NCBI GenBank assembly: GCA_030407315.1
Contig: JALQPE010003263.1
Location: 184,573-248,572, forward strand
Reading direction: 5' to 3'
Source: Asparagopsis taxiformis
Taxonomy: Eukaryota; Rhodophyta; Florideophyceae; Bonnemaisoniales; Bonnemaisoniaceae
DNA: 64,000 nucleotides
The position numbers and the translations under genes are program-made. Shown piece by piece: positions 1 to 8,971 of the stretch (the first letter of the stretch is position 1; every line of letters starts with the position of its first letter). Below the pieces are notes generated by a model. It did not search any database. It worked only from the letters and a program-made list of their open reading frames with translations, and was not told the DNA's origin.

Positions 1-2
1 TG

Positions 3-3000
3 AAGTCAGAGGGATCCCGCATCCTGATATTCACACAAATGACAAAAGTTCTGGACGTTCTTGAAACTTTTCTCAATCTTCACACTCATCGTTACCTCCG
101 TTTGGATGGTACCACAAAAACAGATGATCGTCAGAAGATTGTTGAGCGCTTCAACACGGACAAGCGCATCTTTTGCATGATTCTCACAACTCGTGCAGGA
201 GGTATTGGTCTGAATCTTACGGGAGCGAATGTGGTGGTATTTTACGATACAGATTACAATCCCGCCATAGATAGTCAAGCCCAAGATCGAGCACATCGAA
301 TTGGACAGACGAAACCAGTCCACATTTATCGGCTTGTCTCAGAACAAACGGTTGAGGAGAATATCCTTCGTCGAGCGAATGAGAAGCGCACCCTGGAAAG
401 TCGTGTTATCTCGGAAGCTGGGTTTACCACTGAAGCTATCAGTCGCCACAACCCTGCTAAGTTGCAGCAACCAGCCAATATCCTAAACACTTCGGTAGAT
501 GCCACTAATCTGCCCAACGGTCTCAAGGAAGTACTCACAGGTGGGAATGCTAATTCCCACAAGGGTGAAGTTTCCAATAGGAATAACGATGTTGAAGGCG
601 TGGAAACTGCCAATGGACTTTTCACTGGTTTTAATAATGGACCTACCTCGCCAAATAAGGTTCCTGGCCCGACTCCCCAAAATGGGCTGAAGCAGAGTGA
701 ATCTCATGCGGCTCAAGGTGCACAAAAATTCCAGGATGTCGTATGTTCCTTGCTTGCCGCAGAAGATGAACGAGAGCGAATTGCTATCCATGCCGCTCAG
801 ATGGAAAGAAATGAAGAATTAGCCGAATTCGATGAAACAGTGACTCCCAATCCCCCGTCGAATGAACAAGGGAAGGCTGCTTCTCCTGTTCCTGCAAATT
901 ATGTTGATGTGGAGACATCGTTAACCCCTGTACAACGGTATGCGCTTCGTCTTGTGGAAAGTAGGATGGACATCGGCAATGACCTGAATGATCCAGATGA
1001 CCCCATTGCTGTGTGGGATTCGGAATTCACTGTGTCGAAAATGCTTCAGCGAAGAAGAGAAAATGCATTGAATGAATGCCAGTCATCGGATAGAGTTATC
1101 GTTGCCGCTGATTTCCCTTCTTCTGACGATGGCTTGCCCAGGTTTAAGGAGGATATTCCTATTACAGGGCCCAACGGCCCTTCATCTGGAGCGCCGCTCC
1201 TTTCTCCCGATGTGGAAGCAGAGGAGGATGCCTCTGATTTAGTCTATGAGGTCGATATTTCTGAAGACGGACAGATGGGCTATTTAAAAGCGCTGACGGA
1301 CGCCGACGCGGACATTAAGTTGTACCTGCCGCTACGCGACGGTGGTCCGGAAGAGCTAAAAATTTCAACAGTGGTCAATGGCACCGCAGCGGCAGGCTTA
1401 GAATGTGCAGAGGATGCAGCGTTCTTCCCTCATGCATACAATCGGATGAGCAGGACACCATTCGCGACTAGGCGCCAGAAGGAGAAGGCGCTAGCAAATC
1501 TGAAGAAACGACGAGCTGAAAAAGAACGCGAGAATAGCAAGATTCAGATTGAATCTATTTTGCTAAAAGAGAAGAAGAGTGCGGACGCTGTGCGCTCACA
1601 AGTTCCTAAGCAAGCAGTTGCCCATGATCCTTCCAAGGTGGTGAAATCGAAACTGGAAGCGTCAGCTCGAAATTCGGTTGGTCCTCCGACGAAGAAGGCT
1701 CGAATAGATGCCGGGTTGAAGTCAAGAGCAACAGTTAATAACGTCAATGGTGGAACGGCAGCCGACATTAGTTGGCCAGGTCCTCCAGGACTATTCAAGA
1801 AGAGTACAAAGAAGAACACAAAGAGGCTTTTGATAGCAAATGCAAAATCATCAGGTAGTGGCAATGGAACTGCCATGCCTGGTGATGGATTCGGAATGAA
1901 TGATGCGTGGACGCGAGACGAAGATCAGAAAGTCATTGCGGCCGCGAATGAATATAATAATAATATGTTTTTGGTTGCAGATGTGCTGTCATTGGACCCC
2001 AGCGTTCGTGCAGGTCTGAGAAGAAGACGTGGTCACAAGCACTGCCTGGATCGACTCGTCAACTCGTTGGCCAAAGATATCAAGAGTGGGCCGCCAATTC
2101 CTCGTGCTTCCGTTTTGGATGCAGAAGTGTTTCGGAAACATCGAATGGCACTCATGTCAGCTGCAGCGGCGGTCGGGAAGACACCGCCTCCATGGATGCA
2201 ACTTCCACCAAGTACGACTTCTGTACACCAGTCTCATGTGAAGGTTATAGCTGAAGCATGTGCGAAAGAGAAGGGAAGAATCAAGGGTGATGTGCCTCCC
2301 ACACTCAGTTGTGTCGCTGGTTGTATAGTTGAGCCGAAGCACCATAAGCCGGGGTTGAAGCCTACAGAGTCTGCTCAACAGGTTCTCGGGAAGAGTCGAT
2401 ATCCGTTTTTGCGTTCAGTACGGGACGACCCGCGATCTCTGCAACAACAAGCGGGTAGTTCATATGGTGAGACTTCGTCTAGCGCGAGAAGTGCTGCCGC
2501 TGCATCCAGTAGCTTTTATGGAAAAGCGACGAGCAGGCTATCGAGAGGTCCAGTTCAGCCGCCTTCCACGCGCAATGTCGCTAGTAACGTTCGGAATGTG
2601 CCAAGTGGACGGACAAACACAGCAACAAAAAGTAGTGCAGAAGTGGGCAACAATAGGCAGCCAGCGCCGCGACTTCCACCTGGTCCAAGTGCAGCATCGA
2701 AGAAAGGGGTGTTCATAGCAGGTACGAGCGCTCGAATGAGCATAGGCCAGTACAGTGGTGGTGTTCAAAATTTACAGAAACCCGTAGTAATGAGGAACGG
2801 TGCAGAATCGAAGGATACCGCTAAGAAAACAAGTGCTGTGAAGGGGGTGCAGCATGCAGTGGTGGTGACGAGCAGGAATGCAGGCGCTTCCTCTGGCGCG
2901 CGGCCAAGCATCAGCAGTGCTGAAAATGTTGGTACAGCAAATGGGTCAGTGAAAGCGGGAGTTGTGAAGGTTACTGTTAAGAATGGGGTAGGTCAGCACG

Positions 3001-3245
3001 GGAGAGAGGTGCCTCAAAGTGGCACGGGTGTTGCAAACCATGCTAGTGTTAGGTCGAGTGCAACTGTGGCGGCGGGTGCGAATAATGGACCGAAAGAGAC
3101 TGCAAAGCTGAATGTAGATATAAATGTTTCACGAGATGGAACAACGGGAAAGAATCTGTCAGACAAGACAGCTGAATTGACACCCACTGCGGCGTTACAG
3201 AACGCTTCAGCTCGAGGTAAGGACGACTCGGCACGGAAGAATTAG
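3..3245 (+). CDS. SWR1/p400/PIE1-type SNF2 chromatin remodeler, 3' part (5' end outside window)
   Basis: The reading frame is open from the left edge, so the gene is truncated by the window. The first residues encode helicase motif IV (RILIFTQMTKVLDVLE), so the ATG at 39 is internal. The remainder of the C-terminal SNF2 lobe follows, with motif V (TRAGGIGLNLTGAN) and motif VI (QAQDRAHRIGQ). The adjoining VHIYRLVSEQTVEENILRRA matches the SWR1/SRCAP/p400/PIE1 branch better than SNF2 or ISWI. A Myb/SANT-like segment (WTRDEDQKVIAAANEYNNN) lies near residues 620-680 counted from the ATG at 39, as in p400 and PIE1. The last ~400 residues are low-complexity Ser/Ala/Asn/Gly-rich. Family knowledge: SWR1-type complexes exchange H2A.Z into nucleosomes. 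The HSA domain and first ATPase lobe should lie upstream of the window. Subfamily assignment is inferred from motif similarity only. Confidence 0.88.
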   Translation, partial: KSEGSRILIFTQMTKVLDVLETFLNLHTHRYLRLDGTTKTDDRQKIVERFNTDKRIFCMILTTRAGGIGLNLTGANVVVFYDTDYNPAIDSQAQDRAHRIGQTKPVHIYRLVSEQTVEENILRRANEKRTLESRVISEAGFTTEAISRHNPAKLQQPANILNTSVDATNLPNGLKEVLTGGNANSHKGEVSNRNNDVEGVETANGLFTGFNNGPTSPNKVPGPTPQNGLKQSESHAAQGAQKFQDVVCSLLAAEDERERIAIHAAQMERNEELAEFDETVTPNPPSNEQGKAASPVPANYVDVETSLTPVQRYALRLVESRMDIGNDLNDPDDPIAVWDSEFTVSKMLQRRRENALNECQSSDRVIVAADFPSSDDGLPRFKEDIPITGPNGPSSGAPLLSPDVEAEEDASDLVYEVDISEDGQMGYLKALTDADADIKLYLPLRDGGPEELKISTVVNGTAAAGLECAEDAAFFPHAYNRMSRTPFATRRQKEKALANLKKRRAEKERENSKIQIESILLKEKKSADAVRSQVPKQAVAHDPSKVVKSKLEASARNSVGPPTKKARIDAGLKSRATVNNVNGGTAADISWPGPPGLFKKSTKKNTKRLLIANAKSSGSGNGTAMPGDGFGMNDAWTRDEDQKVIAAANEYNNNMFLVADVLSLDPSVRAGLRRRRGHKHCLDRLVNSLAKDIKSGPPIPRASVLDAEVFRKHRMALMSAAAAVGKTPPPWMQLPPSTTSVHQSHVKVIAEACAKEKGRIKGDVPPTLSCVAGCIVEPKHHKPGLKPTESAQQVLGKSRYPFLRSVRDDPRSLQQQAGSSYGETSSSARSAAAASSSFYGKATSRLSRGPVQPPSTRNVASNVRNVPSGRTNTATKSSAEVGNNRQPAPRLPPGPSAASKKGVFIAGTSARMSIGQYSGGVQNLQKPVVMRNGAESKDTAKKTSAVKGVQHAVVVTSRNAGASSGARPSISSAENVGTANGSVKAGVVKVTVKNGVGQHGREVPQSGTGVANHASVRSSATVAAGANNGPKETAKLNVDINVSRDGTTGKNLSDKTAELTPTAALQNASARGKDDSARKN

Positions 3246-3361
3246 CTGCACAATTGTAAAAATAGGGGGCTGTGCTTGGTTATTGTAACAAAGCTTAACA
3301 AAAGAAACAAACTTATTATTGAAACCGTGTCGTGTCAGAGGACGCTGCGGCGTAGTTAGAG

Positions 3362-4099
3362 TTACGACAAATTGTCTATCAACGATCCTCTGATCTTTGA
3401 TACTAGCTCTGAAGGTTGAGCATTGCGCAGCTTGAAAATGCTTTCAACGACCTGCAGCTCTGTGGAGGTGGTGTCGAGGCCACAAAATGCTGTCCAGTCG
3501 TTGGCAACCATGCCAGCTCCAACAACTTCACTTCCGCGGTTTACGGTTCCAGCCACTAATGGCACTTGCAGCAGACTTGACAGTTCATCTTGGTCCTCGA
3601 TAGAAGTCATTGGATGCACGATACCGCCCTGATTAGTAAAAGAACAGTATGATCCAACGAGAACCTCTCCAGCTACTGAGTGGCGGAACACCTCCACGCC
3701 CAGCACGTCTGCGACCACCTCTTCCGTTTCCCTGTCCAAATCAGTGTGCACGAGCGCGACATAATCATTGGCAGCGATACAGTTACCAAGAGCAGAAAGG
3801 CGTTCATCGCACCTCTGCACGACCACAGAATCAGGTAGCGAGTTTTTGATATGCAACATCTCCTGGTCGGTCGCGGTGTTGGGCAGTAATAGCCCGTTCT
3901 TGTTTCCGACGGCCATGCGGCCGATGATGCGCGTACCACCTATGCTTGCATGCACGACGGGAATATGGTTGGCGAGTTCGGCCTCGAATACGGAGTAAAA
4001 GTTCTCCGAGCCGCCGACGGCAACCAAGCAGTAGGCATTGGTAAGTTTGGCGAACACGCCAATTTCATTGTTGTTTTCAAACTGACAGCGCACCGCCAT
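3362..4099 (-). CDS. EIF6: Eukaryotic translation initiation factor 6 (eIF6)
   Basis: The 245-residue protein has the same length as animal eIF6 and starts directly with the conserved [19 protein letters not shown]. Further family blocks are visible: [42 protein letters not shown] [19 protein letters not shown] and [12 protein letters not shown] near the C-terminus. eIF6 is an anti-association factor that binds uL14 on pre-60S and 60S particles, acts in nucleolar 60S biogenesis and is released by EFL1 and SBDS in the cytoplasm. It is a single uninterrupted exon. It converges on the remodeler gene (116 bp between stops) and diverges from the NUDIX gene. Identification is secure. Confidence 0.97.
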   Translation of the reverse strand: MAVRCQFENNNEIGVFAKLTNAYCLVAVGGSENFYSVFEAELANHIPVVHASIGGTRIIGRMAVGNKNGLLLPNTATDQEMLHIKNSLPDSVVVQRCDERLSALGNCIAANDYVALVHTDLDRETEEVVADVLGVEVFRHSVAGEVLVGSYCSFTNQGGIVHPMTSIEDQDELSSLLQVPLVAGTVNRGSEVVGAGMVANDWTAFCGLDTTSTELQVVESIFKLRNAQPSELVSKIRGSLIDNLS

Positions 4100-4442
4100 G
4101 ATGAAGGGCTGCTAAGATGCGTGTTAAGAAGCTGTGACTTTGGTGCTTCTGTCGGGTTGGGAAAAGTGTCAGACGAAGATTTATGCAGCGTAACAGGACG
4201 GTTGAGGTAGCGGTGGACGAGCTGGAACAGCAAAGGTGAGGTGGCGGCGATCGCACGGCGACGAAGTGGAGAGCGTTTTTAATTTGGGACGTGTCATACT
4301 ATACAATTGTACCATTGCAGGCACGCATTCTATTCGTCGATCTTGTAGAGATATTTGCAGATTTCAACGTGTTGTATGTGTGCTCAGCCTGACTGGACCG
4401 TCTGATGTGCGTACGAGAACAGCGCAATTGATCCATCGCTCG
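4100..4442. promoter_or_regulatory. Intergenic region between divergent eIF6 and NUDIX genes
   Basis: These 343 bases separate the start codons of two divergently transcribed genes and presumably hold both promoters. The stretch is formally open in the NUDIX frame from 4236, but that extension carries no recognisable leader and I treat it as 5' UTR. No element was identified with confidence. Confidence 0.4.
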
Positions 4443-5621
4443 ATGGCGACAATACGCAGACGATTGGCGTTTATTGCTGCCACACCACTACGCAGCACGC
4501 TCTCTAACCTCTTCCCGACCACTTTATCGGGTACCAATTCCGCAAAATGTCGTCGTCGCGCACGCGTCCCCACTCGTTACCAACACTCTATGTGTAGCGA
4601 ACGGCAATCTCTCACACGAAACTTTTTCCTAAACACCTCCCTATCACGCGACGGCTGCACATCATTTGACACGGATTTAAACAATATTCTGCGACAGAGC
4701 TCCGACACGCATCGATTCATCCCCATCTGGCGCGAAAAGCCCATCGTCGAACGCATCGAGTCCAACGCGCACGACGACAATGAACGTGTGAACGCCGTGC
4801 TCTGGGACGCGCAGCGCGTGCGCCAATGGCAGAAATCGCTTGCTGACGATTCCACAAAGTCCTTTTCCCCGTTCGTAGCCGCGCTTGCAAAGTGCACTGC
4901 AGCATCCACGTACTTTGCATTGGACGTGTCCGCGTCGGACCCGGCGCCACTTGCGCCCAACGAGCAGCTCGCTTCGTTGCGCCGCGCCGTCGGTATGCTA
5001 CAATGCGAGCAACAGGCCGCACTTGTTGCACATGCCAAGGCGCTATTGTCATGGCATGCGTCGGCGCGTTTTTGCTCGCGCTGTGGCGAGGAGACTGTAG
5101 TTGTGCAGGGTGGTGCTGCGAGACGCTGTGTTAACACAGAGTGTATTACGAATAATATCTACCCACGCGTCATGCCGTCTGTTATCATGCTGGTGTTGCG
5201 AAATAATGGGAGTGAAGTGCTGTTGGGAAGGAAAGCATCGTGGCCGCCGCGCAGATATTCGCTACTTGCTGGATATGCAGAGCTTTTTGAAAGTCTGGAG
5301 CAAACGGTTGTTAGAGAGGTTTTTGAAGAGGCTGGCGTTGTTGTTGATGAGAATAGTATTGTGTACCATTCGAGTCAACCGTGGCCGAGTGAGCCACAGT
5401 GCAGCCTTATGAGCGGCTTTCGGGCGCATGTTACTAGTGCGCACAATTCGCACATTCACGTTGACAAAAATGAACTGCAGGATGCAAAATGGTTCAGTAA
5501 ATCGTGGCTGCGTGCTAACATTGACTCACCTCACGCCATTACCCTGCCCAGTTCTACGTCTTTGGCTCGACGCCTTATTATGGAATGGCTGAATGAGTCG
5601 GACAATGGTGCTGCCACGTAA
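4443..5621 (+). CDS. NADH/NAD-cap pyrophosphatase, NudC/NUDT12-type NUDIX hydrolase
   Basis: From ATG 4443 the protein has 392 residues. It contains a four-cysteine zinc ribbon (FCSRCGEE ... RRCVNTEC), then a perfect NUDIX box GX5EX7REUXEEXGU (GYAELFESLEQTVVREVFEE followed by AGV), then SQPWPSEP plus CSLM. That last motif distinguishes NADH diphosphatases of the NudC/NUDT12 class. The family hydrolyses NADH to NMNH and AMP and removes NAD caps from RNA. An upstream in-frame ATG at 4236 exists, but I prefer 4443 because the leader MATIRRRLAFIAATPLR is basic and Ser/Thr-rich with an early Phe, as in organelle transit peptides here. Plastid or mitochondrial location is inferred. Function is well supported; the start is less certain. 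Confidence 0.9.
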   Translation: MATIRRRLAFIAATPLRSTLSNLFPTTLSGTNSAKCRRRARVPTRYQHSMCSERQSLTRNFFLNTSLSRDGCTSFDTDLNNILRQSSDTHRFIPIWREKPIVERIESNAHDDNERVNAVLWDAQRVRQWQKSLADDSTKSFSPFVAALAKCTAASTYFALDVSASDPAPLAPNEQLASLRRAVGMLQCEQQAALVAHAKALLSWHASARFCSRCGEETVVVQGGAARRCVNTECITNNIYPRVMPSVIMLVLRNNGSEVLLGRKASWPPRRYSLLAGYAELFESLEQTVVREVFEEAGVVVDENSIVYHSSQPWPSEPQCSLMSGFRAHVTSAHNSHIHVDKNELQDAKWFSKSWLRANIDSPHAITLPSSTSLARRLIMEWLNESDNGAAT

Positions 5622-6009
5622 GTGTGTCCATGCAACCGGTTAGGTGTGCTTTCTGGTCAACACGCTGTCCACGTCTGCATGCGTAGTTTCCTTTTGCTCT
5701 GTCGTGATCATCGCTTCCAAAATTTTTTTGCCCCCGCCCGCTGCTCATGATATTGTCAATGCATGATCACTGTCGTTGCAAAATTTTCCTGCTTTGAATA
5801 GGATAGTCGTAGGTCGACCAACATTTTGCTTTGTACCATCTCGCAACAGCTGCTGCTTCCCGTTTCACACTGCGTTGACTGTGCACCTTTGACAGTCGAC
5901 GTAAACGCACCAGTTCAGTTGCCATTGTGTTTTAAAAGAGCGTACAACCTCAACCACATCTAATCATCAAGATCCATATTCTTCAATAAAGCTGTATAAA
6001 CATTCAATC
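5622..6009. other. Intergenic region
   Basis: This 388-base stretch lies between the NUDIX stop and the TBC start, both on the plus strand. It holds no convincing ORF or RNA. A poly-A-signal-like AATAAA precedes the TBC start at about 5985 and is probably coincidental 5' UTR. Confidence 0.4.
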
Positions 6010-7524
6010 ATGTCCGCACACGATGTTGAGGTTTGTGTGCGCGTCGATTCATCATCTGCTAATGATGCCACATCTCGCCGTCCGATTCGAAACTTAATTT
6101 TAAAAGAGTTCAATTCGCTCGCTTCCTTTCTGGGCAATCAGGCGTTGTGGAGGAAACGTCAAGATAATGTCTATCATGATGTGAATGATATTCAAGTGAT
6201 TGCGTTCTCTGATGTTGAAGAGGAGTTGGAAGGACTGCGGTTGAGGAAAAAGCCATCTGTAACCGACTTGAAAAGGAACCAAAATTATGCTCTTCCTGTT
6301 CTCGCGTCTCCACGCTCGCTGCTGACATCTATGGTACCGAACAATGCGTCCCAACTTGTACAGATGAACCTGATATTATTAGATGAACATCCCGAACGTG
6401 ATGTGCTGCGACGAGCAGCATGGAAAGGCTGTTCGGCGAGGAACCGAGCTCAAGTGTGGCGAATGTTACTTGGCTACGAGCCGCTCAAGTCTGAAGATCG
6501 GGAAACCATTCTGGAAGCAAAACGGAAAGAATATCAAGAGTATGTCAACGTATTATACGCGCCGAGCAGCGGACAGGACGTGCTGCTTTGTGGTCAAATC
6601 GGACAGAATCGGTGCGAGTATCGACGATACCTGGCACAATGGGCGTCGATCAATGACCGGGAAGGCAACAAATGGAATGTCGAAATGGATGAGGCTGAAT
6701 ACTACAACTTTTCAGCAAGAACTCTGCGTCAGATCGAAGTGGACCTGCCACGAACGCATCCGGAAACGGCGATATTCCACATTGAAACGGTGCGCAATGC
6801 AATGCGACGAATTCTGTACACGTTTGGGATGCTGCATCCGAACAAAAACTACGTGCAGGGCATGAACGAGCTACTGACGCCGCTGCTGGTAGTGTTTCTG
6901 AGCGAGCATCTGACGGAGACGCATGAGAAGGGCGTGGAGAGTTTTCTGCGACGCACGGAGCTGGACGGGGCGATGACGGCGGCGGAGGTCGCGCGCGCGG
7001 AGGCGGATGCGTTCTGGACGTTTTCGCGGGTGGTGGCGAGCGTTGAGGACAACTTTATTGCGGAGCAGCCGGGGATCGTGAAGCGGGTGGCGCGATTGGA
7101 GGAGATTGTGGCGCTGGTCGACGCGCAATTGGCGGCGCATTTGGCGGATAATGGGAATGAATTTGTGCAATTTGCACTGCGATGGATGAATTGTTTATTG
7201 ATGCGCGAATTGCCGTTTGGTTTGGTGGTGCGATTGTGGGACGCGCTGTTCGCGGAGGACGATGGTTTGGCCGATTTGCATGTGTACTTCTGTGCGGCGA
7301 TGATGGTGCGTTTTAGAGAGCAGTTGTTGCGCATGGGCTTTGAGGAATGCATTTTGTTGCTGCAACATCTGCCCACGCAAGAGTGGTCGGTCGGCGATGT
7401 GGACGTGCTGCTGAGTCAGGCGTATGTGTGGAAGCAGCGATTCAAGCTGTGCACATTGGCGGTCGAGAGTGTTGCGAGTCCGTCATTGCGTAGTTTGTCC
7501 AAGGAGGGGTCGGACGTGGTGTAG
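6010..7524 (+). CDS. TBC-domain Rab GTPase-activating protein, TBC1D22/Gyp1-like
   Basis: The 504-residue protein carries a TBC domain from about residue 132 to 460. WKGCSARNRAQVWRMLLGYEP marks the domain start, IEVDLPRTHPE contains the arginine finger (R248 in the IxxDxxR motif), and NYVQGMNELLTP contains the glutamine finger (Q283 in the YxQ motif). Both dual-finger residues are present, so catalytic Rab-GAP activity is expected. The KRKEYQEYV spacer before the first motif resembles TBC1D22/Gyp1, which act on Golgi Rab1/Ypt1 or Rab33; the subfamily is an inference. The N-terminal ~120 residues show no recognised domain. Single exon; the GC content rises markedly in the second half. Confidence 0.9.
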   Translation: MSAHDVEVCVRVDSSSANDATSRRPIRNLILKEFNSLASFLGNQALWRKRQDNVYHDVNDIQVIAFSDVEEELEGLRLRKKPSVTDLKRNQNYALPVLASPRSLLTSMVPNNASQLVQMNLILLDEHPERDVLRRAAWKGCSARNRAQVWRMLLGYEPLKSEDRETILEAKRKEYQEYVNVLYAPSSGQDVLLCGQIGQNRCEYRRYLAQWASINDREGNKWNVEMDEAEYYNFSARTLRQIEVDLPRTHPETAIFHIETVRNAMRRILYTFGMLHPNKNYVQGMNELLTPLLVVFLSEHLTETHEKGVESFLRRTELDGAMTAAEVARAEADAFWTFSRVVASVEDNFIAEQPGIVKRVARLEEIVALVDAQLAAHLADNGNEFVQFALRWMNCLLMRELPFGLVVRLWDALFAEDDGLADLHVYFCAAMMVRFREQLLRMGFEECILLLQHLPTQEWSVGDVDVLLSQAYVWKQRFKLCTLAVESVASPSLRSLSKEGSDVV

Positions 7525-7976
7525 TGTTTTTTTGTTTGTTTGTAAAGTATTGATGATAGAATGGACCATTGCGTCAGACTGGGGGATGAGTTGTATTGCA
7601 TGGGTGTATACGTTTTCCGACAAGTCGTGCAGCGGTGGAAAGGACGCGGAAGTAATGATAGGGCTTTGGACGCAATGATGTAAATGCATCGCTGCGTTGT
7701 CAACCATGCGGCAAACTTCCCTCGAGGGTACCAAGGGTACCCTTAAGGGTACGTCACATTGATGCGTCGCATCGTTGCGCCTTGCAGGCCGATACACTAC
7801 ATTTCAAATCAAAAATTCACCAAAATATTTCACAATCAATCGAAAACTGGCCACCAGATATCGTCCACAACACAAGCGTCCGGCGGCTGTAATATGCTCG
7901 CAGCAATTGTCATTTCTGCTCGCAGTCAACGTGCGTACGCAACATCCATCAAACGCAACCGTCTACCGCAAACAAC
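7525..7976. other. Intergenic region with a GGGTACC cluster
   Basis: This 452-base region lies upstream of the small spliced gene at 7977. At 7726-7753 it holds three close copies of GGGTAC, one inside the perfect 12-bp palindrome AAGGGTACCCTT (7733-7744). Several short overlapping ORFs are open here but none looks coding. Confidence 0.4.
7733..7744. repeat. 12-bp perfect palindrome in a GGGTAC cluster
   Basis: AAGGGTACCCTT is identical to its reverse complement and sits among three GGGTAC copies (7726-7753), about 230 bp upstream of the COX7C-like start. Such a site could bind a dimeric regulator; this is inference only. Confidence 0.5.
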
Positions 7977-8503
7977 ATGATCGGCAACGTAGCAGTAAGT
8001 GGTTCACAATCGGCGCGAAGAGCGAGCGCCAACAAGGACAAAGGGACTAACCATTGCATCGTACGAGGAAAGCGCAGACGCGAGCGACGCAGCAAGCGAT
8101 GCGCGTCGGGGGACGTCAATTGCACGGCAGTGCGATAAGCCGCGGGGTAGGTTGCAAGCGGCGGCGACGGGCGCGCGCGCGACAAGCAATGCAACTGTAT
8201 CTGACGTGTGTGATATGAACGGAGTCTAGGCAGGCGGCGGCGGCTACGACTATCTGCACGCCAAGTACATGTACAACTTTAGGAACAAGCCGGGATCGAA
8301 GCTGCGCGTCGGCGGACTAATCGGTAAGGGGGCGCTACGCTCTTTCTGGCGTGGTGCGGCGCGACGCAATAAGAGGACGGCAAGCGAGGACGAGGTGACT
8401 GACATGCGTGAGTGTTTGTTGTGCAGTGCTGGGCGTTTCGACAGGTGTCGCGATCCCGTGCTTTGCCGTTTGGTTCAATCAGAGGAAGGCGGGTCTTGTG
8501 TGA
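7977..8503 (+). CDS. Small three-exon gene, cytochrome c oxidase subunit 7C-like
   Basis: Reading across splice sites gives a 56-residue protein. Exons are 7977-7994, 8230-8323 and 8445-8503. Introns are 235 nt (GTAAGT...AG, phase 0) and 121 nt (GTAAGG...AG, phase 1). Exon 2 encodes YDYLHAKYMYNFRNKPG and exon 3 encodes IPCFAVWFNQRKAG before TGA. The product has a short N-terminal part, a basic stretch (KPGSKLR) and one hydrophobic segment ending in a P-x-F-x-V-x(3)-Q pattern. This resembles the single-helix end of COX7C (yeast Cox8). The reading frame continues across both junctions, which supports the gene model. Alternative: another small inner-membrane respiratory subunit. The gene is real with fair confidence; the exact subunit is less certain. 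Confidence 0.6.
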
Positions 8504-8971
8504 AATCCAAATTTAGAGCGCAATTAAATCGACTTTGGTGTAGAAATTGTTTGTCACGGAGAAATGAGATTGGTCGGTGCTGGAAGAGGATTCGTGGTAT
8601 TGTGATGCACCACGTGGACTACGTGGCTGCAGACGAATAATCGGATGGCAATTGAGTTTTGTTGATTTAGACGTAGAAATCATTAGCATGTTCTATGACT
8701 GTTTACGTCAGATGGCGCCCAATCAATGCATCGCGCCTTGAGCGTACGTGTCGCCACGAGTCGCCCGTCGATCCAAAGCGCCGTGATGAAAAATCACTCT
8801 ACTATTTATTTTCTACTATCCGTACACAGCCAGGCGCTTGCCATTTGCCTTCTCGAGGACCGGTGCATTGCGCCTCCATCCATTGTGCATACATATCAAC
8901 GCCGCCCAGCCGCCAGAAACATCCCCGCATCGCTCCACCACTGCGTCGATCACAACCCATCCATCTCCATC
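8504..8971. other. Intergenic region before the anion channel gene
   Basis: This 468-base stretch runs from the COX7C-like stop to the channel start chosen at 8972. It is formally open in the channel frame from the ATG at 8726, but the extension (82 residues rich in His, Arg and Ser) has no family similarity I can see. I treat it as 5' UTR and promoter. Confidence 0.35.
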
